A stretch of 64,000 bases of DNA from Jeotgalicoccus meleagridis (GTDB taxonomy: Bacteria; Bacillota; Bacilli; Staphylococcales; Salinicoccaceae). This document shows, piece by piece, positions 7,944 to 16,321 of this stretch (within the stretch, counting starts at the first letter, position 1; every line of letters starts with the position of its first letter). The notes under the pieces were generated by a model. That model was not told the DNA's origin, did not search any database, and saw only the letters and a list, made by a program, of their open reading frames with translations. The DNA is taken from NCBI RefSeq assembly GCF_903994045.1, contig NZ_CAJEWD010000003.1:124001-188000 (forward strand), in the 5' to 3' direction. Made by a program: the position numbers and the translations under genes.

Positions 7944-8635
7944 TGAAAAGCTTTTTAAAAATTGTCTTAGCCTTGGGGATTGGTTTCTTAGTGGGTTTCT
8001 TAATCATTGAACTACTCTACGGAAATGTGACCGCATTAGACTTTAGCAATTTGTATTTCTGGTTAAGTATTCTTTTACTTCTTTTATCTGTTGGACTGAT
8101 TATTTTTGTTTGTCTTACAAGCAATATTCTTTTAAAGAAAAACAAACAACAAGCTAAAAACTTAAACGAAGATGACTTAGATCGTTTTAAATACAATACT
8201 TTTAATCAGTTGACGGCAGCTTCTACCACTGCTCTTGTTATGTCTCTTGTTGCACTCGCTATTCAAATTTTGAATGCCGAAATTATGTGGTTAATCATCA
8301 CTTCAGGGATTATTTTCACCATTACTGTTATTCTTTCAATTTTTGTCGGAGGCATCATTAATAGCTTGTATCCAGAAAGAAATTTACCGAACCCTAGCGA
8401 TAAAGATTATGCAGATAAGTTATTTGAAGCATCTGATGATGGTGAGATACATGTTATGGCTAAAGGTCTATATCGATCAACTCAATTAACGATGACCCTT
8501 TTATTCATTTCAATGGTCGCAATGATTTTATATTCTATTATTACCGAAGACTCGCAAGTGTTTAGTATCATTATCATTGGACTTATAATGATTATTAATC
8601 AAGTGAAGTATGCAAAAGAAATCAAGGAGAGATAA
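7943..8635 (+). CDS. DUF3169 family membrane protein
   Basis: Integral membrane protein of 230 aa with about six hydrophobic helices in three pairs (about 5-28, 40-62, 90-110, 115-137, 180-200, 205-222). It contains the family stretch YPERNLPNPSDKDYADKLFEASDDGEIHVM between helices 4 and 5. It is translationally coupled to the XRE gene (TAATG, GAGGAGG upstream). The function is unknown; partners of this kind are thought to modulate the adjacent regulator, but that is inference. Confidence 0.8.
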   Translation: MKSFLKIVLALGIGFLVGFLIIELLYGNVTALDFSNLYFWLSILLLLLSVGLIIFVCLTSNILLKKNKQQAKNLNEDDLDRFKYNTFNQLTAASTTALVMSLVALAIQILNAEIMWLIITSGIIFTITVILSIFVGGIINSLYPERNLPNPSDKDYADKLFEASDDGEIHVMAKGLYRSTQLTMTLLFISMVAMILYSIITEDSQVFSIIIIGLIMIINQVKYAKEIKER

Positions 8636-8636
8636 A

Positions 8637-8801
8637 ATGCGGTGTGGAACTAGTCGCTTTATAGTCACCATTGAAAATCAAAACGGTGAATATAAAAAGG
8701 AAATTAGTGCACGTAACCAAATAGAAGTAAGAAGGATTTGTAAAAGAACTTTACCTCAAGATGATCGATTAGTCAGAGTTCAGAAAAAAGAAGACAAATA
8801 A
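8637..8801 (+). CDS. Small basic hypothetical protein (54 aa)
   Basis: Short reading frame that begins one base after the DUF3169 stop, at an ATG with AAGGAGAG upstream; an earlier ATG at 8610 would overlap the membrane gene without a ribosome site. The product is soluble and basic (RFIVTIENQNGEYKKEIS), possibly a small beta-rich fold. The spacing makes it the third gene of the XRE unit. I do not recognise a family. Confidence 0.6.
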   Translation: MRCGTSRFIVTIENQNGEYKKEISARNQIEVRRICKRTLPQDDRLVRVQKKEDK

Positions 8802-8850
8802 GACAAATGACTTGGAGGCTTTAAATTTAAGGTCTCCAAGTCATTTGTCT
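8801..8850. terminator. Bidirectional terminator
   Basis: Perfect 17-bp inverted repeat (8801-8817 with 8834-8850) around a 16-nt A/T-rich loop. It separates the XRE unit from the convergent his operon. Confidence 0.85.
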
Positions 8851-8866
8851 TTGATTTATATGATGA

Positions 8867-9490
8867 TTACCATTTCTTTATGTCGTCTCTAATACTGTAG
8901 TCTTGTTTTTTTCCGTGTCTTTCTTCTAGATTTTTTTCAACATCTTTAAGAGACAATCCTTCATGATTTAAAAGTACTAAAAAGTGATACAGTAAATCAC
9001 TACTTTCATCAATCAGATTTTCTCTGTCTTTATTTTTTGCTGCAAGAACCACTTCGGTCATTTCTTCTCCACATTTTTTAAGGATTTTATCAATACCTTG
9101 CTCTTTTAAATACTTGGTATATGACCCTTCCTCTGGGTTTTGCAATTTTTTTTGCACTGTCTGATCTAAGACAGATAGATTAAAGTATTCATCGCCAAAA
9201 CAGCTCTGTGTTCCTGTATGACAAGTTGGCCCATGTGGGTCTACTTCAATTAAGAGAGCATCTTGATCACAATCCAATTTCATAGAAACTACTTTTTGAA
9301 TATGACCACTAGTTTCTCCTTTTTTCCAAAGTCTCTCTTTAGAGCGAGAGTAAAACCATACTACACCATCTTCTTTTGTTTTTGTCAGAGCTTCTTCATT
9401 CATATAGCCATTCATAAGCACTTGTTTGGTACGAGTATCTTGTAATATTACTGATAGGAGTCCACCGTTTTTAGAAAAATCAGCTTCCAT
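8867..9490 (-). CDS. hisI: Bifunctional phosphoribosyl-AMP cyclohydrolase / phosphoribosyl-ATP pyrophosphatase
   Basis: Catalyses steps 2 and 3 of histidine synthesis in the cytosol. The 207-aa protein carries the HisI part first (MNEEAL, WFYSRSKERLWKKGETSG, and the zinc-site stretch DPHGPTCHTGTQSC), then the HisE MazG-like part from about residue 115 (KKCGEEMTEVVLAAKN, LLYHFLVLL). It is the last gene of the his operon, and its ATG overlaps the hisF stop (TAATG). It is also called hisIE. Confidence 0.95.
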   Translation of the reverse strand: MEADFSKNGGLLSVILQDTRTKQVLMNGYMNEEALTKTKEDGVVWFYSRSKERLWKKGETSGHIQKVVSMKLDCDQDALLIEVDPHGPTCHTGTQSCFGDEYFNLSVLDQTVQKKLQNPEEGSYTKYLKEQGIDKILKKCGEEMTEVVLAAKNKDRENLIDESSDLLYHFLVLLNHEGLSLKDVEKNLEERHGKKQDYSIRDDIKKW

Positions 9491-10251
9491 TATTTACTAA
9501 CCTCAATTCCATTTTTAGATAAGGTGTTTTTTAAGTCCTTAATATCTACTTCTTTTCTGTGAAAAATCGAAGCTGCGAGTCCTGCTGCTACCTTTGTTTT
9601 TGTAAACAGCTCTAGAAAATCTTCTGTTTTTCCAGCCCCACCGCTCGCGATAATTGGTATTGAGACAGTGTCAGCCGCTTCTTTTAGAAATGGTAGGTCA
9701 AAGCCTTCTTTAACACCATCATGATCTAGGCTGGTAATTAACAGAGAACCACAGCCAAGTCTTTCACATTTCACTAACCAATCTAGAGCTTTAATGTCTA
9801 CTTTTTTATTGCCACCATGTGTATATACATAATAGTCTTTATTATTCTCATCAAATTTCATATCCACTGCGATCACAATTTTTTCAGAAGTGAATTGTTC
9901 CACAGCTTTTTGAATAAATTCTGGATTAGACACAGCAGCTGAGTTGATGCTTACTTTATCAGCACCTGCTTTAAGTATCTTTTCTATATCTTCAAGCGTT
10001 TGTATCCCGCCACCGACAGTCAGGGGAATCTTAATCTCTTCTGCTGTACTTTTAATTAAATCCAAGAGTAACTCGTGACCATCTTCAGTTTTAGAAATAT
10101 CTAAGAAGACGAGTTCATCTGCTCCATTTTGATCATAGAATTTCGCTAATGTTTCGGGTTGACCAATTTTTTCTAAATTGACAAAGTTAACACCTTTTAC
10201 TACTTGCCCATCCTTTATATCTAAGCATGGAATAATCTTTTTAACTGTCAT
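9490..10251 (-). CDS. hisF: Imidazole glycerol phosphate synthase, cyclase subunit
   Basis: (beta/alpha)8 barrel that closes the imidazole ring using ammonia. The start [12 protein letters not shown] with the catalytic Asp, the phosphate-binding GGGIQTLED and [13 protein letters not shown], and the second catalytic Asp ([12 protein letters not shown]) are all visible. The ATG at 10251 overlaps the hisA stop (ATGA) and has GGGAGGG upstream. No hisH gene for the glutaminase partner appears in the his operon within this window, which is unusual. Confidence 0.95.
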   Translation of the reverse strand: MTVKKIIPCLDIKDGQVVKGVNFVNLEKIGQPETLAKFYDQNGADELVFLDISKTEDGHELLLDLIKSTAEEIKIPLTVGGGIQTLEDIEKILKAGADKVSINSAAVSNPEFIQKAVEQFTSEKIVIAVDMKFDENNKDYYVYTHGGNKKVDIKALDWLVKCERLGCGSLLITSLDHDGVKEGFDLPFLKEAADTVSIPIIASGGAGKTEDFLELFTKTKVAAGLAASIFHRKEVDIKDLKNTLSKNGIEVSK

Positions 10252-10949
10252 CTGATTCCCTCCCAAAACGCTTCAGTATGACTCGCTTTTCCTACAATCG
10301 CTTCTTCAATTCCTAATGATTCTAGGCGGTCTAAATCCGCTTTATTCCTCACTCCACCACTAGCAACTACCTTATGACGAGTGAGCTTATTGATTCTAGC
10401 TGTATTTTCAAAATTTGGGCCTTGTCCCATACCATCTTTGTTGATGTCAGTATAGATGATGCCAGCTAGATTTAAATCTTCAATTTCTTTTAAATATTCA
10501 TCAATGACAATCCCAGTATTTTCTGTCCAGCCGTTAACATAAATATCATTGTCTTTCGCATCAAGACCGACAAATATTTTCCCGGGAAATTTATTAACAG
10601 TGTCTTTCAACCAAGGAAGATCTATAATTGCCCTAGTCCCTAAGATAAAATACTCTACGCCCATATCTCGATATGTTTCTATTGCTTCAAGTGATCGTAA
10701 TCCTCCACCTATCTCTAAAGGAAGGCTAGATATTTTTCTCAAGTTTTTGATGAGATTTTCTTCTCTAACTTCTTGATGTAAGGCACCCATTAAATCCACG
10801 ACATGAATTCTTGTAACTGACTCAAAAGACTGGTAAAACTTCAAGGCTTCTTCAGGTGTTCTAACCATCTGAGTTTTTTTATCATAATCTCCTTGAGATA
10901 AACGAACATTTTGACCATCTATTAGGTCTATTGCTGGCACTATATTCAT
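10248..10949 (-). CDS. hisA: ProFAR isomerase
   Basis: 1-(5-phosphoribosyl)-5-[(5-phosphoribosylamino)methylideneamino]imidazole-4-carboxamide isomerase, step 4 of histidine synthesis. It is a 233-aa half-barrel-repeat TIM barrel with PAIDLIDGQNVRL (catalytic Asp), IGGGLRSLEA, TDINKDGMGQGPN (second Asp) and VVASGGVRNKADL. GAGAGGAAG lies before the ATG. It is coupled to hisF by a 4-bp overlap. Confidence 0.95.
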   Translation of the reverse strand: MNIVPAIDLIDGQNVRLSQGDYDKKTQMVRTPEEALKFYQSFESVTRIHVVDLMGALHQEVREENLIKNLRKISSLPLEIGGGLRSLEAIETYRDMGVEYFILGTRAIIDLPWLKDTVNKFPGKIFVGLDAKDNDIYVNGWTENTGIVIDEYLKEIEDLNLAGIIYTDINKDGMGQGPNFENTARINKLTRHKVVASGGVRNKADLDRLESLGIEEAIVGKASHTEAFWEGIR

Positions 10950-10964
10950 AATTGTCTTCCTCTC

Positions 10965-11549
10965 TTATTCAATGACACCTTTAGATGATGGCACACCTGT
11001 TGAAGTCGGTGTTAAGGCAATTTTTAAGCTGCGTGCAAATGCCTTAAAAATCGCTTCAATTTCATGGTGAGAATTACCTTTTTTCAAAAGGTCAATGTGT
11101 AAAGTCATGCGTGCGTTCATGGCAACTGCATTGAAAAACTCCTCTACGAGTTCAGTATCAAAATCGCCTGTCTTTTCTCTCGAGAAGTCCGCTTCAAAAC
11201 TTAAATGCGGTCGTCCAGATAGATCTAATACTACTCTGGCAAGTGATTCATCCATCGGTAAGTACATAGAGCCGTATCTCGTATATGACTGTTTAGAAAC
11301 ATAAAGTTCTCTAAGCAGTTGACCAAGAACAATACCAATGTCTTCTACTGTGTGATGGGCATCAATGTGCAAGTCACCTTCTGCCTTCACTTCTAAATAA
11401 ATTTCGGAGTGAAAGCTAAAAAGTGTTAGCATGTGGTCAAAAAATCCTACCCCTGTATCTATAATGGATTGCTTAAAATCAGCTTGATCATCTATAAGGA
11501 TATTAAGTGTCGTCTCTTTTGTTTCTCTATTTTTACTAAAGACTGTCAT
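10965..11549 (-). CDS. hisB: Imidazoleglycerol-phosphate dehydratase
   Basis: Manganese enzyme of step 6. The monofunctional 194-aa form shows the metal motifs [17 protein letters not shown] and the repeated [11 protein letters not shown]. There is no fused histidinol phosphatase, so HisN must be encoded elsewhere. The start overlaps the end of hisC by 14 bp, with GGGGAG upstream. Confidence 0.95.
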   Translation of the reverse strand: MTVFSKNRETKETTLNILIDDQADFKQSIIDTGVGFFDHMLTLFSFHSEIYLEVKAEGDLHIDAHHTVEDIGIVLGQLLRELYVSKQSYTRYGSMYLPMDESLARVVLDLSGRPHLSFEADFSREKTGDFDTELVEEFFNAVAMNARMTLHIDLLKKGNSHHEIEAIFKAFARSLKIALTPTSTGVPSSKGVIE

Positions 11550-12528
11550 GTTTTTCTCCCCACTCTTTAATTAATGTTTTTAGCTGAGGATATTGGTTTT
11601 TATCGATGATTGAAAATCGTGCAACTTCCTTTAAATTTGCATCATCATAAATACGTCCTCTATATCCTTCTTTTAGGAGAAAGTCATATAAATCACGTGC
11701 TTTTTCTCCATATATAAAGACAAAGTTAGTGTGTGATGGCTTAATTCGAACATGTCTACGCACTGCTTCAAAACTATCTACTAATTCTTTTTGTAAGTCT
11801 TTTTGATAAGCAATCCATTGTTCTAAACGGTTCTCATCCTTTAATACTTCACTCGCAAGTGCAAGCGATAAACTATTAACGGGATAAGGATGATTGATTC
11901 GATTGATTCTTTGGAAGGTCTCACCTTCCGCAATAGCAATGCCAACTCTTAAACCAGCTAAGCCGTATATCTTACTCATAGTTCTCACTATAATGATATG
12001 GTCACCTTTTGGTAGCTCACGTTCTAATGCATATTCACCATAAGCTTCATCTATAACAAGGTAGCCTCCTACAGATTTCATAGCGTCTGATAGTTGTCTA
12101 ATCCCATGAGAAGGTAGAAGTTGTCCTGTTGGGTTTTGTGGATTGGAAACAAAAAATACCGATGGCTTTTTATCTTTTATTGCCTCTACAGCTCGGTCGA
12201 AATCAAAGGAAAAGTCATCTCTTGACGGGACTGAGTAAAATCGATAAGCCACTTGATTGGTATATTGTTGATACATGAAAAAGTCTGGCTTAAAAGACAT
12301 TACTCCGTTCTTCCCTAGGGTCATTATAATTTTTTGTAACCATTCATCAGAACCATTGGCCACTTCTATTTGTGAAACTTTGAAGCCGTTTCTTTTAGCG
12401 TATCTTTCTTTAAAAATATCCAACTCTTTTTCTGGATATTCTTCAATATTTACTTTTTCAATAACTGCTAATATTTCTTTAGAACTTAGAGGTGATTGAG
12501 GTGATGTATTTCTATCCATACTGATCAT
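11536..12528 (-). CDS. hisC: Histidinol-phosphate aminotransferase
   Basis: PLP-dependent fold-type I transaminase of 330 aa, step 7. Visible are NGSDEWL (cofactor phosphate site), [20 protein letters not shown] (Asp to the pyridine nitrogen) and [16 protein letters not shown] with the Schiff-base lysine (SK). The ATG overlaps the hisD stop (ATGA), with GGAGGG 8 bp upstream. It is a little shorter than the usual ~350 aa. Confidence 0.93.
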   Translation of the reverse strand: MISMDRNTSPQSPLSSKEILAVIEKVNIEEYPEKELDIFKERYAKRNGFKVSQIEVANGSDEWLQKIIMTLGKNGVMSFKPDFFMYQQYTNQVAYRFYSVPSRDDFSFDFDRAVEAIKDKKPSVFFVSNPQNPTGQLLPSHGIRQLSDAMKSVGGYLVIDEAYGEYALERELPKGDHIIIVRTMSKIYGLAGLRVGIAIAEGETFQRINRINHPYPVNSLSLALASEVLKDENRLEQWIAYQKDLQKELVDSFEAVRRHVRIKPSHTNFVFIYGEKARDLYDFLLKEGYRGRIYDDANLKEVARFSIIDKNQYPQLKTLIKEWGEKHDSL

Positions 12529-13760
12529 TTACTTTCCCTCCTAATGTTTATAGAGTCTCCGTGGGCTCCGAGTCCTTCTTTTCTAGCAATTAATTCTGCA
12601 TGTCCAGCAATCTCTTGATAAGTTTCTGAACTTAAATTAATCAGTGCATGAGACGTTAAAAAGTCATTCACATTCAAGCCATGACTAAACCTTCCTGTAC
12701 GGTTGGTCGGAAGCACATGAGAAGGTCCTGCTGCATAGTCACCGATTGCTTCTGGTGAGTAGTTCCCAATAAAAATAGCACCTGCGTATGATATTGACCT
12801 CGCAATCTCTTCTTGTTGTTGATGTTGAATGGATACATGTTCTGGTGCGAGATAATCAATGACTTTTAAGAGGTTTTCTCTGTTATCAACAAGCTGCCAG
12901 TGATTGTTTTTAAGAGATGCTTCTATAACTTGACGGCGTTCTTGCTCATCAATTAATCTATCAATTTCAGCTTGTACCTTTTGTCTTACATCTTCTTTTT
13001 CACATAAGAGAAAAGTACGCGCATTAACGTCATGCTCTGCTTGTGCAAAAATGTCGTAAGCGACTGCACTATAGTTAACATGCTCATCTATATAAAGCAG
13101 TATTTCACTTGGTCCAGCAATCATATCAATGCCAACATCTCCAAAGACTCTTTTTTTGGCCTCTGCAACATATTGATTTCCTGGTCCGACAATCTTATCG
13201 ACTGGCTTAATTGTTTCTGTACCATATGTGAGTGCGGCAATCGCTTGGGCACCACCAATACGGTATACTTCTTTTACCCCAGCGACATAGAGAGCAGCAA
13301 AAGTAATATTATTATCTATAAAAGTTGGCGTTACTACAGCGATATCTTTCACACCTGCGACACTTGCCGGTACTGCAGTCATCAAAACGCTAGAAGGATA
13401 CAGTGCGGTACCACCTGGTATGTATATACCTATTCTTTCAATTGGTCTGTATATATAAGAGAATTCTTGGTCTTTTTTATCCTGATATTTAATTGATTCT
13501 TGATAAGCTACAATGCGTTCTTTAATCGTTATTAGAGCATCTTGTTCTTCGCTACTTAGAGAATCAAATGAATCTTTCAAGACCTTTTCATCTACCCTAA
13601 GTTCATCTAAGTCATAACCATCAAAGATTTTAGTATATCTTTTTAAAGCTTGGTCTTTGTTTTCTTTTACATCTTCTATAATATTGGCAACATTGTTTTC
13701 GACTTCTTTATTTGCTGAAGTTTCAATTCTAAAGTTATTAATAAAATCTACAACCTTCAT
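12525..13760 (-). CDS. hisD: Histidinol dehydrogenase
   Basis: Zinc enzyme that oxidises histidinol to histidine in two NAD-dependent steps. The 411-aa protein has IYIPGGTALYPSSVLMTAVPA, IVGPGNQYVAEAKK, DMIAGPSEI, the AEHD zinc/catalytic site and AAGPSHVLPT. The start is coupled to hisG by a 4-bp overlap. A 154-codon open frame on the opposite strand here (13032-13496) is a shadow. Confidence 0.95.
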   Translation of the reverse strand: MKVVDFINNFRIETSANKEVENNVANIIEDVKENKDQALKRYTKIFDGYDLDELRVDEKVLKDSFDSLSSEEQDALITIKERIVAYQESIKYQDKKDQEFSYIYRPIERIGIYIPGGTALYPSSVLMTAVPASVAGVKDIAVVTPTFIDNNITFAALYVAGVKEVYRIGGAQAIAALTYGTETIKPVDKIVGPGNQYVAEAKKRVFGDVGIDMIAGPSEILLYIDEHVNYSAVAYDIFAQAEHDVNARTFLLCEKEDVRQKVQAEIDRLIDEQERRQVIEASLKNNHWQLVDNRENLLKVIDYLAPEHVSIQHQQQEEIARSISYAGAIFIGNYSPEAIGDYAAGPSHVLPTNRTGRFSHGLNVNDFLTSHALINLSSETYQEIAGHAELIARKEGLGAHGDSINIRRESK

Positions 13761-14362
13761 GCAATCACTCCTATTTCACTTATGAACTTATAAATTTCCT
13801 CTTCCTTTGTATAGAACGTTTGCTTATTAGCAATTAAGCGCGCTTGAACTTCAGTGATTTTTTTATATTCAATCAAGCCATTATCTTTTAAAGTATTGCC
13901 TGTTTGTACAATATCCACAATGCCATCAGCTAAACCAAGTATTGGAGCAAGTTCAACAGAACCATTTAAATGAATTAAAGATACTGCTTCTTGTTCTTGA
14001 TTAAAATATTTTCTAGCAATATTAATATATTTAGAAGCCACAGTATTGAAATGGTCGATGTTTGGAGGTCCTGCTAAAGCGAAGTGACATCGCCCAAAAG
14101 GCAATCCAGACACATTTAAATATTCAAAGTCTTCCTCATCTAAAATGTCACTACCAACAATACCAATATCCGCTGCACCTCGTTCTACATAGACAGGAAC
14201 ATCAGGTCCTTTAGCGAAGATAAATCTAACATCATCAACAAGGGTGAATAAGGTTCTCGACTCACCCCTTAAAACTTCACTATATTTTTTAAGTCCTTGA
14301 CCTTCTATATATTTAATAAAATCATCGAATAAACGTCCTTTTGATAAGGCAACAGTAATCAT
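13757..14362 (-). CDS. hisG: ATP phosphoribosyltransferase, short catalytic form
   Basis: First committed step of histidine synthesis. At 201 aa this is the short HisG, which lacks the C-terminal regulatory domain and needs HisZ. Key stretches are ALSKGRL, FAKGPDVPVYVERGAADIGIVG and the PRPP loop region DGIVDIVQTGNTLKDNGL. The start overlaps the hisZ stop (ATGA), with GGAGG upstream, matching the HisG-HisZ pairing. Confidence 0.95.
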   Translation of the reverse strand: MITVALSKGRLFDDFIKYIEGQGLKKYSEVLRGESRTLFTLVDDVRFIFAKGPDVPVYVERGAADIGIVGSDILDEEDFEYLNVSGLPFGRCHFALAGPPNIDHFNTVASKYINIARKYFNQEQEAVSLIHLNGSVELAPILGLADGIVDIVQTGNTLKDNGLIEYKKITEVQARLIANKQTFYTKEEEIYKFISEIGVIA

Positions 14363-15171
14363 AAGAGACCTCCATCAGAAATGTTTAATCCCAAACCAAA
14401 GGCACTGGAATTATATTGACCACCACTTAAAACTGGTGAATTGGTATTTAAAAATGCCTGGAAATACAAGCCGTTGTAATACCTTTGTGGTGATCTAAAA
14501 GATAAATCTAAAATAAATTTAATATTGTCGTTTACTTTGGCTAACTCTTTTCTAATTTCATTGATTAACTTCATAATGTCGGTAGACTTAAAAAGCTCAT
14601 CAATCAATTCAAATTGAGTACTCACTCTGGCACTTAAAATTTTATATAAGTCATGATTCTCACCTAGTTCATCTCTTAGATCAGAAATATTCTTACTGTA
14701 TATCAAGGGACGAATTTCTTCAGATAACCCATACTGATCTACAAATAAATCAATAAGCTGATCATTATTAATGACAAAAGTATTTATTCTTTTATTTGAA
14801 TTCTCATGGACGAAATTTATATGAGAAATAATTGATTCTATGATGTCTGCTTCATTCGCATGGTAAATTTCTGCTCCTGCTTGATAAAAAGAAGTTTCTT
14901 CTCTCACAACTGGACCGAAGTAACCAAACTTTCTATCATCAGAGAAATAATTGTTATTAAAGTTCAACAAGGTTCTAGTCCAATCACTACGAATAGCATA
15001 GATTGTACTATCGCGCTCAAAGACGATGCTTGTTGGATGATGGTTTTTATCATCTAAGGAAAATGGTTCGATCATGTTCATGTCTACTAAGGTATAACCT
15101 GATTGATCTAAACGCTTTAAATATTCAGTTCCTAAAGTCATGCGTTTTAATATTTCATTGTTTTTTGTCAT
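14359..15171 (-). CDS. hisZ: ATP phosphoribosyltransferase regulatory subunit
   Basis: Catalytically inactive histidyl-tRNA-synthetase paralogue that activates and feedback-controls the short HisG. Class II motif remnants are visible (IRSDWTRTLLNF, FGYFGPVVREE, and SGGQYNS near the end). At about 270 aa it is close to the short staphylococcal form and lacks the anticodon-binding domain. The start is the ATG at 15171, with AAGGGG 6 bp before; an ATG 15 bp earlier has no ribosome site. It is the first gene of the his operon. Confidence 0.9.
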   Translation of the reverse strand: MTKNNEILKRMTLGTEYLKRLDQSGYTLVDMNMIEPFSLDDKNHHPTSIVFERDSTIYAIRSDWTRTLLNFNNNYFSDDRKFGYFGPVVREETSFYQAGAEIYHANEADIIESIISHINFVHENSNKRINTFVINNDQLIDLFVDQYGLSEEIRPLIYSKNISDLRDELGENHDLYKILSARVSTQFELIDELFKSTDIMKLINEIRKELAKVNDNIKFILDLSFRSPQRYYNGLYFQAFLNTNSPVLSGGQYNSSAFGLGLNISDGGLL

Positions 15172-15261
15172 GGACATCCCCTTCATTACTTTAGCGAGAT
15201 AAAGAATTATGATAAATTAAATGGTAACAAAGAAAAGAAAATTGTACAACCATTCCCTTTA

Positions 15262-15283
15262 ACTCTTTAGTATGTTAAAGTGT
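15262..15283. promoter_or_regulatory. Candidate HisR/YerC operator between hisZ and yerC
   Basis: Imperfect 22-bp palindrome (ACTCTTTAGTATGTTAAAGTGT; 8 of 11 base pairs symmetric) in the divergent intergenic region. TrpR-type HisR regulators control his operons in Firmicutes, so this is the natural binding site. Binding is inferred. Confidence 0.5.
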
Positions 15284-15311
15284 AAGTGTTAGAAAAAGAG
15301 GAGTTGATGAT

Positions 15312-15605
15312 ATGCAAATAGATAAGTTGAGAGATCAGGAACTAGATGATTTATTCGACGGAATATTATCGTTAGAGAGTAAGGAAGACTGTTATAAATT
15401 CTTTGACGACCTTGCAACATCCAATGAACTGATTTCTTTGAAGCAAAGATTTCAAGTAGCTAAACTAATCGATGAGGGTAAAACTTACTCAAAAATACAG
15501 GAAAAAACCGGTGCATCTAGCGCTACAGTATCGCGTGTAAAACGCTGTATGGACTATGGTAGTGGCGGTTATAAGCTAGTATTAGAAAAAAGGAATAACG
15601 CCTAG
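15312..15605 (+). CDS. yerC: YerC/YecD TrpR-family regulator (HisR-type)
   Basis: DNA-binding protein of 97 aa with the TrpR-like fold: helical N-terminus (LFDGILSLESKEDCYKFFDDL) and the HTH SKIQEKTGASSATVSRVKRC at about residues 59-78. It is divergent from the his operon, with a palindrome in between, which supports a role as the histidine-responsive repressor proposed for this family. GAGGAG precedes the ATG. The stop codon lies inside the terminator hairpin. Confidence 0.88.
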   Translation: MQIDKLRDQELDDLFDGILSLESKEDCYKFFDDLATSNELISLKQRFQVAKLIDEGKTYSKIQEKTGASSATVSRVKRCMDYGSGGYKLVLEKRNNA

Positions 15606-15617
15606 CGTTATTCCTTT
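15589..15617. terminator. Terminator shared by yerC and the LysR remnant
   Basis: AAAGGAATAACGC pairs perfectly with GCGTTATTCCTTT across a 3-nt loop. The stem covers the last codons of yerC and the last codons of the facing LysR remnant. Confidence 0.75.
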
Positions 15618-16160
15618 AATTCTTCTTCTACTCTATTCATAAAGTCTTCAATAACAAGAGTTAAATGCCTGCTTTTCATGTATGATAAATATAAATCTGG
15701 ACCATTTAATTCTTGTTTTATATCTAAACTTTCTACCTCATCATCAGTATAGTTACTCGCATAAATTTTTGGCAACACTGCTATTCCAAGCCCTTTTTTC
15801 ACTAGACGAACTGCAGTTCCAATGGTCTCCACTGATACAACATTTTTAAAATTTAAGTTATTATTCTTCAGAAAACTATCCAATTTAAACAAACCTTCGC
15901 TATAAATTAATCTCTGTGATGACAAAGTGGATAGATCCACAGCTTGATCTTTATTTAGATTGTGTCCTTTTTTTATTAATAAGGAATGTCTATTGGATTG
16001 TAAAAGAATGGACTCCATATCCTCATCCAAATAATCTAAAGTTGTTAGGCAAAAATGTAACTGGTGCATCCTGAGTCTATCAATGATGTAAGTTGTATTA
16101 CCTTCTACCAGCTTTATATTAAAATCTTCGTTTTTCTCTAAAAACGCCTCAATTGACTTC
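15608..16160 (-). pseudogene. LysR-type regulator remnant lacking its DNA-binding domain
   Basis: The frame encodes only the effector-binding half of a LysR regulator: IKLVEGNTTYIIDRLRMHQLHFCL, then VETIGTAVRLVKKGLGIAVLPK. The entire N-terminal HTH (about 90 residues) is missing. The open frame runs on to an ATG at 16222, but those codons belong to the transporter scar on the other strand and no good ribosome site precedes it. The likely history is a deletion that removed the 5' ends of two divergent genes. It is probably non-functional. Confidence 0.8.
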
Positions 16161-16296
16161 AAACTTAGAACTAGCCGCATCATTAGGAATGCTTTCAGCC
16201 TTAGTATTTGGAGGCCTATCACTATGGATTGTGTCTAAGACAATAGAGCCTGCCAATTCTTTTACGAGTAAGGACGTTGTCGTTCAAACTAAATAA
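16150..16296 (+). pseudogene. C-terminal remnant of a membrane transporter (possibly MFS)
   Basis: In the plus frame that ends with TAA at 16294-16296 the sequence reads LELAASLGMLSALVFGGLSL, then WIVSKTIEPANSF and a hydrophilic tail. That is one last transmembrane helix plus a C-terminal tail. No start or upstream part exists: the frame runs straight into the LysR remnant on the opposite strand. It fits the end of an MFS-type permease once divergent from the LysR gene. The family is uncertain. Confidence 0.65.
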
Positions 16297-16321
16297 TATA
16301 TATTAATCGGAGGAATTTATC

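Noticed and set aside
13032-13496. 154-codon open frame on the plus strand
   Set aside because: It lies wholly antisense to hisD, has a Cys/Ile/Tyr-rich composition unlike a protein, and has no ribosome site.
15608-16222. Intact 204-aa LysR-like gene
   Set aside because: No HTH domain, the first ~20 codons derive from a transporter remnant on the other strand, and no ribosome site precedes the ATG; treated as a pseudogene.
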